From JASLBX01 sp035762665 (GTDB lineage: Bacteria; Actinomycetota; Actinomycetes; Jiangellales; Jiangellaceae), in contig DASTNZ010000182.1 in the NCBI GenBank assembly GCA_035762665.1, forward strand, positions 9,736-73,735: a DNA stretch of 64,000 bases, given 5' to 3'. Below are positions 1 through 9,511 of this stretch, in pieces. Position numbers and translations under genes: made by a program. A model generated the notes under the pieces. The model saw only the letters and a program-made list of their open reading frames with translations. It was not told where the DNA came from and searched no databases. Position 1 is the first letter of the stretch; each line of letters opens with the position of its first letter.

Positions 1-3000
1 ATCCAGCGTCGTCGGTCCGGATACGACAAGTTCCTTCGTCTGCGCGCCGTTGCAGACGCCGCCGGACGCCGTCACGTTGTAGGTGCCTTCCGGGACGAAC
101 GGGAACGAATACGAACCGTCCGCGCCCGTCGTGGCCGGCGTGATCGGTGTTCCTTCGATCCGGACCGTCGCGTTTGCGACCGGCTGATTTGCTGCGTCAC
201 GTACGTGCCCGCTGACCGAGTGCGAGGGTTCCAGCGGCGGAGGCTGGTACCGGATCGACGTGACCGCCGGTTCGGGTGCGAGCACCGCGTCATTTGCCGA
301 GTACCGCCGCGCGATCGTGCCCGTGTGGTTCTCGATCCCTAATGTGGCCGAGTCGCCCCGCTCACGCCCATCATTTGTGATGTTGCGGTGCTGGGTCGTG
401 ATGTGGCCGTCCTCATGGAGGACGATGCTGAAGTCGATCCGCCGGCTCGTGTCGTTGAGGAAGTGAATGTTGCGGAACTCGATGACGAAACGGCGGTTCG
501 GCGAGTCGCCCTTCACGTCGGCACGGATCGACGCCAGGTCGTCCACGACGAGGTCGTCCCAGTACCCGAAGATCGCGCCGTTGGGCCGGCTGACGGTCGG
601 TATGGCGACGTTGCCGGACGCGCACGTGGTCGTGGCCGGGCCGACGAACTCGATGTACCCATTGGTGCAGACGTGCGCTTTGGTGTGCGCGAACCCGTAG
701 AACATGAACGGGAACGGCAGGTCGATGGTCCCGGCCTCGTTGTTGCCGGTGAAGGGGAGGATGGTATCGGCCTCCTCGAACGTGGCGCTCTCTAGCCCAC
801 AGACGTATCCGAACGCATCAGCCTGCTGGGTCAGCGTGAAGTCGAGCGTGGTGGGCCTTGAGATGGTCACTTCCTTGGTCTGTGCGTCGTAGCACTCCCC
901 TGCTGCGACGGCCGATGCGTCGTAGGTGCCACTCGGCACGCTGGAGAACGAGTAGAACCCTTCGGCGTCGGTGGTGACCGGTGGCACCGGCGCGTCCGCG
1001 AGCGTGACGGTCACGCTGGGGACCGGCCGGCCGTCCTGGTCTCGGACGTGACCCGAGACGGGGTGCGACGGCGACAAGTCGAAGCGGAAGAAGGCCCGGT
1101 GCTGGACGCCGTCCGTGCGCGTCACGACCACCTCACGGCAGGTTCCCGCCCAATCCTCCACCGTCTTCCAGGGGTAGCTGTAGCGGTCCTCCTCCGCGTC
1201 GTACGACAGCCCGGAGTTGCCCCGCGTCACGGTCGGTACCGGAAGCGGACGCGGCGTGATGAACTCGGAATCCGGGTCCTCGGTGCGGAGCGTGGAGCAG
1301 GTGACCTGGCGGGAGTACGGCGAGTTCTCGACCAGGATGTCGAGGCCGTCGTCTTCGCCCGTGCTGAATACGAGCGGCACGTCCGATCCGGCCTTGACGG
1401 CGTTGACGGCGGGCGAGTCGCTCACGCTGCCGAAGAACCCCTCCAGGCAGTCCGGGTGGGTGTCGAACGCTTCGTCGTTGTCGTTGCGGTTGGTGGTTCC
1501 TTGGACCGCGCTGTATCCGAGTCCACGGCGAGCGAACGAGGCCCACAGAGTGCAGGTGTCCTCGCCGTCGGACAAGCGATCGGCGGCGGCGATGATGGCG
1601 TCGCGGGCGACGACAAGACCGGGGTCACAGCCCTGGAACTTGAGCCCGTCGATGACGTACTGAAGGGCACGGTTGTTGCCGCCCGTGTGCCACGGCGCGT
1701 AGACGTCGGGGTTGAAGCCATGCCGGTCGATGAGGTCCCATGTCATGTCCCATAGCACCGCCGCCCACCCGTGACCGAGCCCGTGGGGCAGCGCGAGCGA
1801 GGTGCCGTTCAGCCATCCGCCGGATTTGATGGAGTCGTATGTGAACGGCTGGATCGACATGTCCCGGGAGTACGGGCGTGGCCTGATGCCGGCGTCCTGG
1901 CGAGTGTCCTGGAAGAGTGCGTACGGGCCCATGCCGCGCGGTCCCTCAGGGTCGTCGACCGCCGGGTCAAGCAGCATCGTGATCGCGAAGAAGTCACTCC
2001 AGCCCTCACCCGCCTGCTCGTTGCCGCTAAGGCAGTTGACGGTCGGCCCACCGGTGAGCCGGTTCGATATCCCGTGCCCGTACTCGTGGATGACGATGCC
2101 GGACTCGAAGTCGCCGTCCCTGATCCCCGGATGGTCCGGGTGCTTGCGGACGGTGCCGGTGACCGGCCCGGCGGCGATCGCATCGCGGATCGCCGTGCCA
2201 TTGGCGGCGGTGATGCTAGCAACGGCGATGTCAGGCACGGCCGTCGTCTGCGAACCCGTCAAGATGGCCGGCGTCGTCCCCGCGGCAATCACGATCGCGC
2301 TGGCACCGGCCGCGCCGGCCTGCCGGGCCTTGTCGACGTTCTGGCAACCGGCGTTGCCGCCGGTGACGATCGCGATCCAGGTGCCGCCCGGGTTGGCGGC
2401 GTAGTCGGCTGCCACGCACCCGTTGCCGGCGCCGTAGAACTGGCCCGACGTGCCCGCGACACTCGGGGCCGCTCCGAACCTTGACCAGCCTGCGTCAAAG
2501 GTGCCGACGCCGTCCGCCACCACCTGGTTCGGGATGGGAAACCCGGAGATGTTGCCGGGCCACAGGAACATCTGCATGCGTGGTGTGCCACCCGAGGTCG
2601 CCGTCTCGATCGGCGTGGAGAAGTTGGCGTTGTTGATGTCATCGCCGTCCGCCGCCTCAGCCCGCACGTAGTCGCCAGCCGTGCCGCCGCGCCCGTAGTT
2701 GTTGGCCTGGAAGTTACCGGACTGCTCGTCGAACCCGTACTGGTACATGACGTCGTGGATGACGTTGTTCCAGTAGTAGAGATTGGTGACGGCTGCGTCG
2801 CGGTAGTTCTGCGCGTGCTCGTTCAGATCGGCGGGAAAGTCGAAGGACAGGTTTGGACCGCCGTCGGTGGGGCCGGAGTCCGGTGCGTTGTTGTCGTCCT
2901 GGTCGAGGTAACCATGGACGTTGTTGCCCCGAGTGATGCTGAACTCTGAGCCCTCGACGCCATTGGTATCGTGCCACCCGAACGGCGACGCGGCCGCATC

Positions 3001-3855
3001 TGCGGGGTTGGTAATCAGTGTGCGCGAACCGTCGTTGGGGCTCTCCTTGGGGAGCGCGAACACTCGGTAGCTAGAGCCATCGTCGACTGGGTTGGGCGAG
3101 CTCAGCGCGGAGACCCCGGACCCAGCCGGGCCCGCTGCCTGCGACCGGGCGAGTGCACTGGCAAGACCGGCGGCATTGTCCTCGGACGTCCAGTCGTCCA
3201 CGGCCAAGAGTTCGCCGGTCGCCGCATCCACGGTCGCGTTCCACAGATGAGCGTCAGAGGCGTCGTCGATGACCAGCTGCCACGCGAGGCGGAGCCCGTC
3301 GTCAGTCGGCTGCCACCCCAGGCGCGCCGGGATCGCCGAGTCCGAGATACCGCCGCCGGATAGGAGCGTTTCCTGGGCGACGCCGCGACTGCTGCTGATG
3401 ATCTGCACATTTCTCGGCTCGTCCAAATCCAGTGAGTTTGCGGCGGCCCCGACCGCCTCTACGGCTGTGACGTCCGGCTCGCTCTGCCCCGCGACCGTGA
3501 GTCCGTTCACGAGGCTGTCGCCGACGAACAGGACGTCGCCTTCGTCCGCTACGTTGACCGTCGCGTACGCCCCGAACACTTCGAGTCCGTCGAAGTGCTG
3601 GTTCAGGTTCACGTGAGTGACGCGGATGTGGGAACTGCGGTAGGAGCTAGCGACCACGAGGTCGCCCACGTCGGCGCTCGTGACGCCGATCTCTTCCGAG
3701 TTCGCCTCGATGTATCGCAGTGCGGTCTCGACAGGATCGTCGGCTGGCTCCTCGACGTTCGCAGCGCCCGTGGCGGCCGGTGGGGCGTACGCAAGGGTGA
3801 GAGCAACCATGAGGGTGGCTGTGCCGATCAGAGACCCTCGGGTTGTGCGCGACAT
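1..3855 (-). CDS. Secreted M36 (fungalysin-type) metallopeptidase, 3' end outside window
   Basis: The frame stays open from an ATG at 3855 to the window edge, so at least 1285 residues are present and the C-terminus is missing. GGGAGG lies 5 nt upstream of the ATG. A hydrophobic signal peptide (about residues 8-30) is followed by an FTP/PepSY-type propeptide. The catalytic zinc motif HEYGH is at residues 590-594, with the third ligand E617 in GEGWSD, as in fungalysins. A PA (protease-associated) domain (about 465-575) is inserted just before the zinc motif. C-terminal to the catalytic domain are two carboxypeptidase-regulatory-like (CarboxypepD_reg) repeats, each starting SH-x-VSGHVRD (near 1075 and 228), separated by a beta-rich domain. 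The protein is probably exported, autoprocessed and degrades extracellular protein. The family call rests on motif and domain order and is firm; the substrate is unknown. Confidence 0.93.
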   Translation of the reverse strand, partial: MSRTTRGSLIGTATLMVALTLAYAPPAATGAANVEEPADDPVETALRYIEANSEEIGVTSADVGDLVVASSYRSSHIRVTHVNLNQHFDGLEVFGAYATVNVADEGDVLFVGDSLVNGLTVAGQSEPDVTAVEAVGAAANSLDLDEPRNVQIISSSRGVAQETLLSGGGISDSAIPARLGWQPTDDGLRLAWQLVIDDASDAHLWNATVDAATGELLAVDDWTSEDNAAGLASALARSQAAGPAGSGVSALSSPNPVDDGSSYRVFALPKESPNDGSRTLITNPADAAASPFGWHDTNGVEGSEFSITRGNNVHGYLDQDDNNAPDSGPTDGGPNLSFDFPADLNEHAQNYRDAAVTNLYYWNNVIHDVMYQYGFDEQSGNFQANNYGRGGTAGDYVRAEAADGDDINNANFSTPIETATSGGTPRMQMFLWPGNISGFPIPNQVVADGVGTFDAGWSRFGAAPSVAGTSGQFYGAGNGCVAADYAANPGGTWIAIVTGGNAGCQNVDKARQAGAAGASAIVIAAGTTPAILTGSQTTAVPDIAVASITAANGTAIRDAIAAGPVTGTVRKHPDHPGIRDGDFESGIVIHEYGHGISNRLTGGPTVNCLSGNEQAGEGWSDFFAITMLLDPAVDDPEGPRGMGPYALFQDTRQDAGIRPRPYSRDMSIQPFTYDSIKSGGWLNGTSLALPHGLGHGWAAVLWDMTWDLIDRHGFNPDVYAPWHTGGNNRALQYVIDGLKFQGCDPGLVVARDAIIAAADRLSDGEDTCTLWASFARRGLGYSAVQGTTNRNDNDEAFDTHPDCLEGFFGSVSDSPAVNAVKAGSDVPLVFSTGEDDGLDILVENSPYSRQVTCSTLRTEDPDSEFITPRPLPVPTVTRGNSGLSYDAEEDRYSYPWKTVEDWAGTCREVVVTRTDGVQHRAFFRFDLSPSHPVSGHVRDQDGRPVPSVTVTLADAPVPPVTTDAEGFYSFSSVPSGTYDASAVAAGECYDAQTKEVTISRPTTLDFTLTQQADAFGYVCGLESATFEEADTILPFTGNNEAGTIDLPFPFMFYGFAHTKAHVCTNGYIEFVGPATTTCASGNVAIPTVSRPNGAIFGYWDDLVVDDLASIRADVKGDSPNRRFVIEFRNIHFLNDTSRRIDFSIVLHEDGHITTQHRNITNDGRERGDSATLGIENHTGTIARRYSANDAVLAPEPAVTSIRYQPPPLEPSHSVSGHVRDAANQPVANATVRIEGTPITPATTGADGSYSFPFVPEGTYNVTASGGVCNGAQTKELVVSGPTTLD

Positions 3856-3927
3856 CCGATCCTCCCGCAGTGCCGAAGGGCGATGGAAACGACAAGAGGG
3901 ATTACCTAGTCCGCCACCGCTGGCAAG

Positions 3928-3964
3928 CTACTTCGTAAAGTAGAGCGAGTAGATCAAATGTCAA
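3928..3964 (-). promoter_or_regulatory. Candidate promoter and operator of the M36 peptidase gene
   Basis: On the minus strand a consensus TTGACA (3964-3959) lies about 100 nt upstream of the peptidase start. It is followed by a perfect palindrome CTACTTTACGAAGTAG (3943-3928), which could bind a regulator and covers the expected -10 position. A clear -10 hexamer is not visible, so the promoter call is tentative; the palindrome itself is exact. Confidence 0.45.
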
Positions 3965-3999
3965 TAGCCGGAATTGCTCGGCCCGATATCCTTCGGCGG

Positions 4000-4386
4000 C
4001 TACGGGATCCAATCCATGTCCACGCCTGCCAGCCATTCGGTGTTGAACTCGGGAGCGCCATGGATGGCGGTCAGGCGTAACAAGCCGGTTCCGGTGTTGG
4101 TGAATCCGTGAGGCACATTTGGGGGCCCGACGACAACATGACCCCCCGTGACCACAAACCGCTCCTCACCGAGTTGGAAGGTGGCTTCGCCGGACTCCAC
4201 CACGAATACCTCGGCGTACGGGTGGCGATGCAGCTTTGGACCGGTACCCGGCGCCGAGTGGACCAGGATCACCGAGAAGGGCACTCCGCCATACTCGGCA
4301 CCAACGAACTCGTGGGAGTGCGCGGTATGAGCGAGATCATCGAAGTTGATCAGCCGACCGACGAGCCGGTCCTTATTCACGTCCAC
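4000..4386 (-). CDS. Small single-domain cupin protein
   Basis: This 128-residue protein is a single cupin_2 beta-barrel. Cupin motif 1 is visible as H53-x-H55-x3-E59 in a G-x-K-L-H-R-H-P context. Motif 2 is the GPPNVPHGF stretch with H93. These residues form the usual metal site. Such stand-alone cupins may be sugar isomerases, dioxygenases or sensory barrels; nothing here picks out a substrate. The gene stands alone between the M36 peptidase and an SDR gene on the same strand, about 120 nt downstream of the latter, so cotranscription with the SDR is possible. Confidence 0.8.
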   Translation of the reverse strand: MDVNKDRLVGRLINFDDLAHTAHSHEFVGAEYGGVPFSVILVHSAPGTGPKLHRHPYAEVFVVESGEATFQLGEERFVVTGGHVVVGPPNVPHGFTNTGTGLLRLTAIHGAPEFNTEWLAGVDMDWIP

Positions 4387-4509
4387 AGCGTGGTCTCCTG
4401 CACGTTGGTATATGTCGTCACCACGACCGCCTAGGCCCTGGGCCGCCTTGGATCATGATGTCACCTCGTCACGCATCTGGTGTGGTAGGCGACGCAGCCG
4501 GGACGGCGG

Positions 4510-5268
4510 TCAGGTACGCAGGTAGGAGGCGCCGTTGACGTCCACGATCGTGCCGGTTGTTGATTCGGCGCCGGGTGTGGCGAAGAAGACAACCACCCGG
4601 GCGACCTCCTCCGGCGTAGCGGCCCGGTTCATCGGGCTCTGCGCACGGATGGCATCACCGCTCGGCGAATCGAGATACGGCGCAGCCATGTCGGTCTCGA
4701 CGTAGCCCGGAGCAACGCCGGTGACGTAAATGCCGTACGGCGCCAGCGCCCGAGCCATCGACTGCCCCAGGCTGTTGAGTCCCGCCTTACTGGCCCCGTA
4801 CGCGGCATGGTCCGGCTCGCCGCGGAAGGCTCCGCGGGATGAGATGTTGACGATGCGCCCACCGCCGGCCGCGACCATGTGCGGAATCACTGCATGGATC
4901 AGGTTCGCCGGACCGATGAGATTCGTGTCGATGGTGCGGCGCCAGCTGTCCTGCCAGGCTTCGTAGCTAGTGTCGAGAACTGGATGGGCCTCGTAGATCC
5001 CGGCATTGTTCACCAGTACGTCGATGCGGCCGAGCTCGTCGATGATCCGGTCGACGAGGGATTTCACTTGTGCCGGATCTGACACGTCGGCCTTGAAAGC
5101 TCGGTGGTTTCCGGGCGCCAGCGCTGCCAACGTCTTCTGCGCGGCCGACTCGTCGCTGCGGTACTGAATTACCACCGCGGCGCCGTTGCCCGCGAACGCG
5201 ATGGCGATCGCTCGCCCAATGCCGCGAGAACCACCGGTTACCAGGACAACACGATCCTTGAAATCCAC
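4510..5268 (-). CDS. Short-chain dehydrogenase/reductase (SDR)
   Basis: At 252 residues this is a classical SDR of normal length. The N-terminal Rossmann motif is TGGSRGIG (residues 11-18), then NNAG, the catalytic serine in NISSRG, and Y157-x3-K161 in YGASKAG. The C-terminus ending in VDVNGASYLRT resembles FabG-like enzymes. It likely performs NAD(P)-dependent oxidation or reduction of a hydroxyl or keto group. The substrate cannot be inferred. It diverges from the DapB-like gene on the other strand, with about 110 nt between the starts. Confidence 0.9.
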   Translation of the reverse strand: MDFKDRVVLVTGGSRGIGRAIAIAFAGNGAAVVIQYRSDESAAQKTLAALAPGNHRAFKADVSDPAQVKSLVDRIIDELGRIDVLVNNAGIYEAHPVLDTSYEAWQDSWRRTIDTNLIGPANLIHAVIPHMVAAGGGRIVNISSRGAFRGEPDHAAYGASKAGLNSLGQSMARALAPYGIYVTGVAPGYVETDMAAPYLDSPSGDAIRAQSPMNRAATPEEVARVVVFFATPGAESTTGTIVDVNGASYLRT

Positions 5269-5381
5269 CCGGCCACTATGCCCGCCGGCCGGCCGGACGG
5301 GCAGACCCGGCCCCGACCACGCCGGTCGTTCCCGTCACGCGGGAACACTGCTCCAGAAAGCCATGCGCCTAAGGTTGGGGC

Positions 5382-6194
5382 GTGCCAAGAGTCTGCTTCG
5401 CCGGAGTCACTGGTTGGACGGCACCGCCGATCGTCGCAGCAATCGACGCAGCAGACGATCTGCGACTGAGCAGCGGGGTGTCCAGGTCCGCCGCCGGACA
5501 GACCTTGGCGGAGGTGGCGGGGGCGAGCAGCGAGGGCATGGTGTACGCCTCCGTCGCCGAAGCACTTCAATCAGCTGGAGCGGACGTCCTGGTCGACTAC
5601 ACCAGTGCCGCGGCGGTCAAGAACAACGTGTGGACGGCGGTGCGAGCCGGAGTACACGTGGTCATCGGGTCCAGCGGCCTGACCGCAGTCGACTACGAGG
5701 AGTTGGACGGCCTGGCACGCGATCACGGGGTAGGCGTGATCGCGGCGGGCAACTTCTCCATCATGGCCGCGATCCTGCTGCGGGCGGCCGCGCTGGCCGC
5801 CCGACATCTCGACCAATGGGAGGTCATCGACTACGCGAGTGCAGGCAAGCCGGATGCGCCCAGTGGCACGTCCCGTGAACTCGCGGAGACGCTCGGGCAG
5901 ATCCGCACTCCTACGGGAGCGGTGCCGCTCTCAGAGCTGCATGGGCCGGTCGAAGCACGTGGAACAGAGGTGGCCGGTACCCGGATCCACTCCGTCCGGC
6001 TGCCGGGCTTCCTCGTCACAACTGATGTGGTCTTCGGCCGGAAGGGTGAGCGACTCATCATGCGGCACGACACGGGTGAAAGCCCGGAACCGTACGTGGA
6101 CGGCACACTCCTGGCCATACGCCACGCGGCCGACGAACCGGGAGTACGAAGAGGACTCGACTCGCTTCTCTTCGACGACACCACACCTGACTGA
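5382..6194 (+). CDS. Dihydrodipicolinate reductase (DapB) family protein, divergent
   Basis: The GTG start gives 270 residues with the DapB layout: an N-terminal nucleotide-binding domain, the V(D)YTSAAAV stretch (DapB: DFT-P), a GNFS motif, and K156-P-DAPSGTS matching the substrate loop. In lysine-pathway DapB the loop is preceded by a histidine pair (HHxxKxDAPSGT); here the pair is replaced (YASAGK), although the lysine and DAPSGT are kept. The N-terminal G-x-x-G loop is also altered (GVTGWTAPP). The gene is not next to other lysine-biosynthesis genes. It is probably a paralogue acting on a related imine or lactam substrate rather than housekeeping DapB. Confidence 0.8.
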   Translation: MPRVCFAGVTGWTAPPIVAAIDAADDLRLSSGVSRSAAGQTLAEVAGASSEGMVYASVAEALQSAGADVLVDYTSAAAVKNNVWTAVRAGVHVVIGSSGLTAVDYEELDGLARDHGVGVIAAGNFSIMAAILLRAAALAARHLDQWEVIDYASAGKPDAPSGTSRELAETLGQIRTPTGAVPLSELHGPVEARGTEVAGTRIHSVRLPGFLVTTDVVFGRKGERLIMRHDTGESPEPYVDGTLLAIRHAADEPGVRRGLDSLLFDDTTPD

Positions 6195-6211
6195 CCCCGT
6201 GCGAGCGTGTC

Positions 6212-6634
6212 TCACGCCTCGCAGCGAGCCTTGAGGCCGCGGACTTCGGTCTGGAGATACTCGTTGGTCAGCCGCTTGGTCAGCCGGCCCATCAACGGTC
6301 CCAGCAACCCGGCCTGTTCCAACGACGCTGTCGCCGTGACCTGGTCGCCGCCTTCCTGAGGAGTGACCATGTGGCTGCCGGTCGTGACGATCCCTGGCCC
6401 TCGTGCCACCCAGGTGAAGGAGCGGTCGGGCACCAGCCCGGTCACCTCCCACACCGCCACCGGGAGGCGCGGCTGACGGATCCTTGCCCGGGAACCTACC
6501 CGGAGCGGGCCTTCATCCAGCCGCTCGACGCTGGTCACGCTCGCGGTCCACTCGGGCCAGCGTTCGACGTCTGAGTAGACGGCGAACACCCGCTCTGGAG
6601 GGGCCGCAATGTCGATCGAGGCCTCGAATCGCAT
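6212..6634 (-). CDS. SRPBCC (polyketide cyclase/START-like) family protein
   Basis: The start is set at the ATG giving MRFEASIDIAAPPERVF, the typical first strand of this fold, for a 140-residue protein. Longer versions only add an unstructured leader. The pattern I-AAPPERVFAVYSDVERWPEW followed by alternating strands and a long C-terminal helix is characteristic of the SRPBCC superfamily. These proteins form a hydrophobic pocket for lipids or polyketides; no catalytic residues are diagnostic. It converges with the DapB-like gene and lies downstream of the GYD-domain gene on the same strand. Confidence 0.8.
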   Translation of the reverse strand: MRFEASIDIAAPPERVFAVYSDVERWPEWTASVTSVERLDEGPLRVGSRARIRQPRLPVAVWEVTGLVPDRSFTWVARGPGIVTTGSHMVTPQEGGDQVTATASLEQAGLLGPLMGRLTKRLTNEYLQTEVRGLKARCEA

Positions 6635-6753
6635 GTGCCGACGATAACCGCCTGTGTTGTGGACACCCGTCAATCGCCCGGCGCAGGCCTCGCTGCCCGG
6701 GCTCTCCGTGGTGTCGAACACGAACGGAGCCTGGGCAGCTGGCCATGATGTGC

Positions 6754-7077
6754 TCAGGGTTCGCCCGGCGCCGTGTACTGCACCGAGAGCTGAGCTGCGG
6801 CGTCGATGTCCTCCGGCGTCATCAGCACAACGGTCCGGCTGCTGAGTGCTCCCGAGCCGCCGACCGTCAGGCTGACTGCTGCTGCGGCCGCATGATCGGG
6901 CAGGTCGGCGACAAGGTAGAAGTCATCCGCGCCGAATCCGAAGTAGTAGGACTCGAGCGTGCCACCGGCCGACTGCACGACCTGTTCAGCCACTCCGCGA
7001 CGCTTAGTTCCGCCGTCCTTCAGCAGGCCCCGCGCTCCGTCAGCTGTGTAACTGCCGATGAATAGGTACTTCGGCAT
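6754..7077 (-). CDS. GYD-domain protein
   Basis: The protein has 107 residues. It begins MPKYLFIGSYTADGARGL, followed by GGTKRR and a Y-x-FG-x-DD-x-Y-x-V-x-D-LPD stretch, which matches the small ferredoxin-like GYD family. Members usually form dimers of alpha/beta sandwiches and have no established activity. The start codon is preceded by a purine-rich GAAAGGGGG site. It is about 120 nt upstream of the SRPBCC gene on the same strand and could share its transcript. Confidence 0.8.
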   Translation of the reverse strand: MPKYLFIGSYTADGARGLLKDGGTKRRGVAEQVVQSAGGTLESYYFGFGADDFYLVADLPDHAAAAAVSLTVGGSGALSSRTVVLMTPEDIDAAAQLSVQYTAPGEP

Positions 7078-7262
7078 GCCATCCCCCTTTCAGTGCCTGG
7101 CTCGACCTCGGCCAGTGCTCCGATGGGACAGATTCAACCTACGCCCGCGTCGCGACGGTGCACAGCGGCAGCCGAGGACTCATCAGAGCCGGCGACGCAA
7201 CGACGTTAAGCCGCGGAGCTACGCTCCGTAACAGGTATTCGGCCGTCCACGGTCGGCTGGGG

Positions 7263-8861
7263 GTGGATGGACTGGAATCGGGAAGTCAGTACTGGCGCGA
7301 CCGGTATGACGAACTTTCGGCTCGGGATCTAGCGAGCCTGCGCACTGATGATCTGGAGCTCTTTGCCGACGCCGCATTCTGGGTTGGGCATCCTCGCGAC
7401 GCCATCGCGGCTCGCCAACGCGCCTATTCCCTCTACCGCGACGCGAACGATCACGAACATGCCGCTCGTGCCGCATGGAAGCTGTTTCATAGCCATTTCG
7501 AACTGAACGAGACGGCGCTGGCGAGCGGCTGGCTGAACCGAGCGCATCGGCACGTCGCCGAGGCACCGGAATCGGTTGAACGCGGCTACGTCGCAATCGC
7601 GACGGCGATGTGGTCCAGGCATACGGGGGATCTCGATGACTCCGTGACTCAGGCTGCTCTGGCGCATGAGATCGGTCACGCCTGCGGCGATCGCAACCTC
7701 GCCGCCTGGGGCCTTGCCGTCCATGGCGGCATGCTGGCAGCCCGCGACATCGCGGCCGGCTTGGCCCTGCTCGACGAAGCGATGGTCGAGACCGTCAGCG
7801 GAGAACTGGCCCCGTTCGTCACCGGATGGATCTACTGTTACCTGCTCAAGACCTGCCAGGCGCTCGGCGATGTGAGCCGGGCCGGAGAGTGGACCGAGGC
7901 GGCGGTGCGCTGGTGCGAGCAGCAGGGGGTGTCCAGCTGGTACCCAGGAGTGTGCCGCCTGCACCGCTGCGAGGTGGCCTCGCTGCGGGGCGAATGGACA
8001 TCTGCTGAACAAGAAGCGCTCCGCGCGGCCGATGAGCTCGCACCGTTCGGCGACTACCTCATTGCCGAAGGGCACTACATCGCCGGCGAGATCCGCCGGC
8101 GGCGGGGCGACTACGCAGCCGCCGAAGAGGCGTTTCGCCGTGCCCACGAACTGGGCCACGATCCCCAACCTGGCCTGGCACTCATCCGGCTGGCGACCGG
8201 CGATCCGCAGGGAGCCGCGAGCCAGTTGCGCTTAGCGCTGAAGAGTGGAGCCCACCCGCCGATGAGCCGGGCCCGGCTGCTCACTGCTCTCGTCCAAGCA
8301 GAGTTGGAGCTAGGTGATACCGCCACCGCCGAACAGTCGGTCACCGAGTTAGGCCAGCTCGCCCAGGCGAGCAACAGCCGGCTGCTATGGGCCCTCCTTG
8401 CAACCTGGCACGGCGCACTGCTGCTCGCCAACGGTGATCTGGACGGTGCGCTGCCGCTGCTGCGCGAGGCCTGCTCGGCCTGCCAGCAGCTGAACCTGCC
8501 CTACGAGGCCGCTGAGGTACGGATGATCTTAGGAGCAGCCGCCCGGCAGGCAGGCGACGAGGAAACAGCACAGCTTGAGTTCGACGCCGCCAGAGCCGTG
8601 TTCGAGCGGCTCGGCGCCCGGCCCGACGCCGACCGCGCAGCGCGCGTGGCACGAGTGGCGGAGAATCCCATGGGGTTGAGCGACCGCGAGGTAGAAGTCC
8701 TCAGACTCGTCGCCAGCGGGCGGTCCAACAAGGACATTGCGTCCAGCCTGGTCATCAGCGAGCACACGGTTCGCCGGCACCTCAGCAACATCTTCCGCAA
8801 GATCGGCGTGACCACTCGTTCCGCGGCTACGGCGTTCGCTTTCGAACACGACCTCGCCTGA
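7263..8861 (+). CDS. LuxR-type transcriptional regulator with TPR sensor region
   Basis: A C-terminal LuxR helix-turn-helix (last ~65 residues) begins GLSDREVEVLRLVASGRSNKDIA and ends in the paired-helix EHTVRRHLSNIFRKIGV. The preceding ~450 residues are tandem helical TPR-like repeats, as in ATPase-less MalT/LuxR-solo proteins of actinomycetes. The GTG at 7263 gives 532 residues starting VDGLESGSQYW. An alternative GTG at 7158 would add a 35-residue arginine-rich leader that looks non-coding. Neither has a strong ribosome-binding site. It probably controls the downstream redox genes or distant targets; its signal is unknown. Confidence 0.85.
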   Translation: MDGLESGSQYWRDRYDELSARDLASLRTDDLELFADAAFWVGHPRDAIAARQRAYSLYRDANDHEHAARAAWKLFHSHFELNETALASGWLNRAHRHVAEAPESVERGYVAIATAMWSRHTGDLDDSVTQAALAHEIGHACGDRNLAAWGLAVHGGMLAARDIAAGLALLDEAMVETVSGELAPFVTGWIYCYLLKTCQALGDVSRAGEWTEAAVRWCEQQGVSSWYPGVCRLHRCEVASLRGEWTSAEQEALRAADELAPFGDYLIAEGHYIAGEIRRRRGDYAAAEEAFRRAHELGHDPQPGLALIRLATGDPQGAASQLRLALKSGAHPPMSRARLLTALVQAELELGDTATAEQSVTELGQLAQASNSRLLWALLATWHGALLLANGDLDGALPLLREACSACQQLNLPYEAAEVRMILGAAARQAGDEETAQLEFDAARAVFERLGARPDADRAARVARVAENPMGLSDREVEVLRLVASGRSNKDIASSLVISEHTVRRHLSNIFRKIGVTTRSAATAFAFEHDLA

Positions 8862-9007
8862 CGCCCTGCACACCGCTGTGGTCCATTTAGTCCACCGGGT
8901 CGAATCCAAGTTGGCGCAGTCGGTCGACGCGTGCCTCCGTCCCCCGTCCGTACGTTCATTCCGAACCTCAAGCGCGCCTGACCAGGCGAGACAGGAAGGA
9001 ATGACTG

Positions 9008-9511
9008 ATGTACGCAACGACCGAGAAGACCTACAGCGTCGGAGATCAGGTCGACGACTTCGTGCTGCCCGATGTGAACGGCAATCCCGTCCGATTCAGC
9101 GATGTCGCCGGACCGTGGACGCTCCTGTACTTCATCACCACCTGGTGTCCGTACTGCACTGCCGAGGCGCCGTACCTGGAGTCGGAGCTTCTGGAGCGGT
9201 TCGCCGACCGCGGGCTCAAGCTGGTTGTGCTCGACGTGAAGGAACCGGCTGCGATCGCGATGACGCTTCCGGAGCGGTTCGGCTGGACGTCGCCGTTCCT
9301 CGTCGACGAGAGCGGCGAAGTATCCGAGCGGTTCGCGCCGAAGAAGGAAGGCCTGGCTCCAGAGGTGGCGATCATCAACGCGCATCTTGTGCTCGACGAG
9401 AACCGGGTCGTCCGTTTCGCCGAGTACCTGAACATGGAGCGGTTCGACATTCACGCCACCAGCGTCACCGCCGCCATCGAGACCCTGGTGGGTGGTAGCA
9501 GTGATGAGTAG
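9008..9511 (+). CDS. TlpA/peroxiredoxin-like thioredoxin-fold protein
   Basis: This 167-residue thioredoxin-fold protein has a WCPYC active site near residue 45, in the context YFITTWCPYCTAEAPYLE. This matches AhpC-TSA/redoxin or TlpA-like proteins. There is no signal peptide or anchor, so it is predicted cytosolic or exported by an unrecognised route. AGGAAGGA lies just upstream of the ATG. The downstream gene overlaps it by 8 nt and encodes a DsbD-alpha-like domain, so the two probably act as a thiol-disulfide relay. Confidence 0.85.
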   Translation: MYATTEKTYSVGDQVDDFVLPDVNGNPVRFSDVAGPWTLLYFITTWCPYCTAEAPYLESELLERFADRGLKLVVLDVKEPAAIAMTLPERFGWTSPFLVDESGEVSERFAPKKEGLAPEVAIINAHLVLDENRVVRFAEYLNMERFDIHATSVTAAIETLVGGSSDE

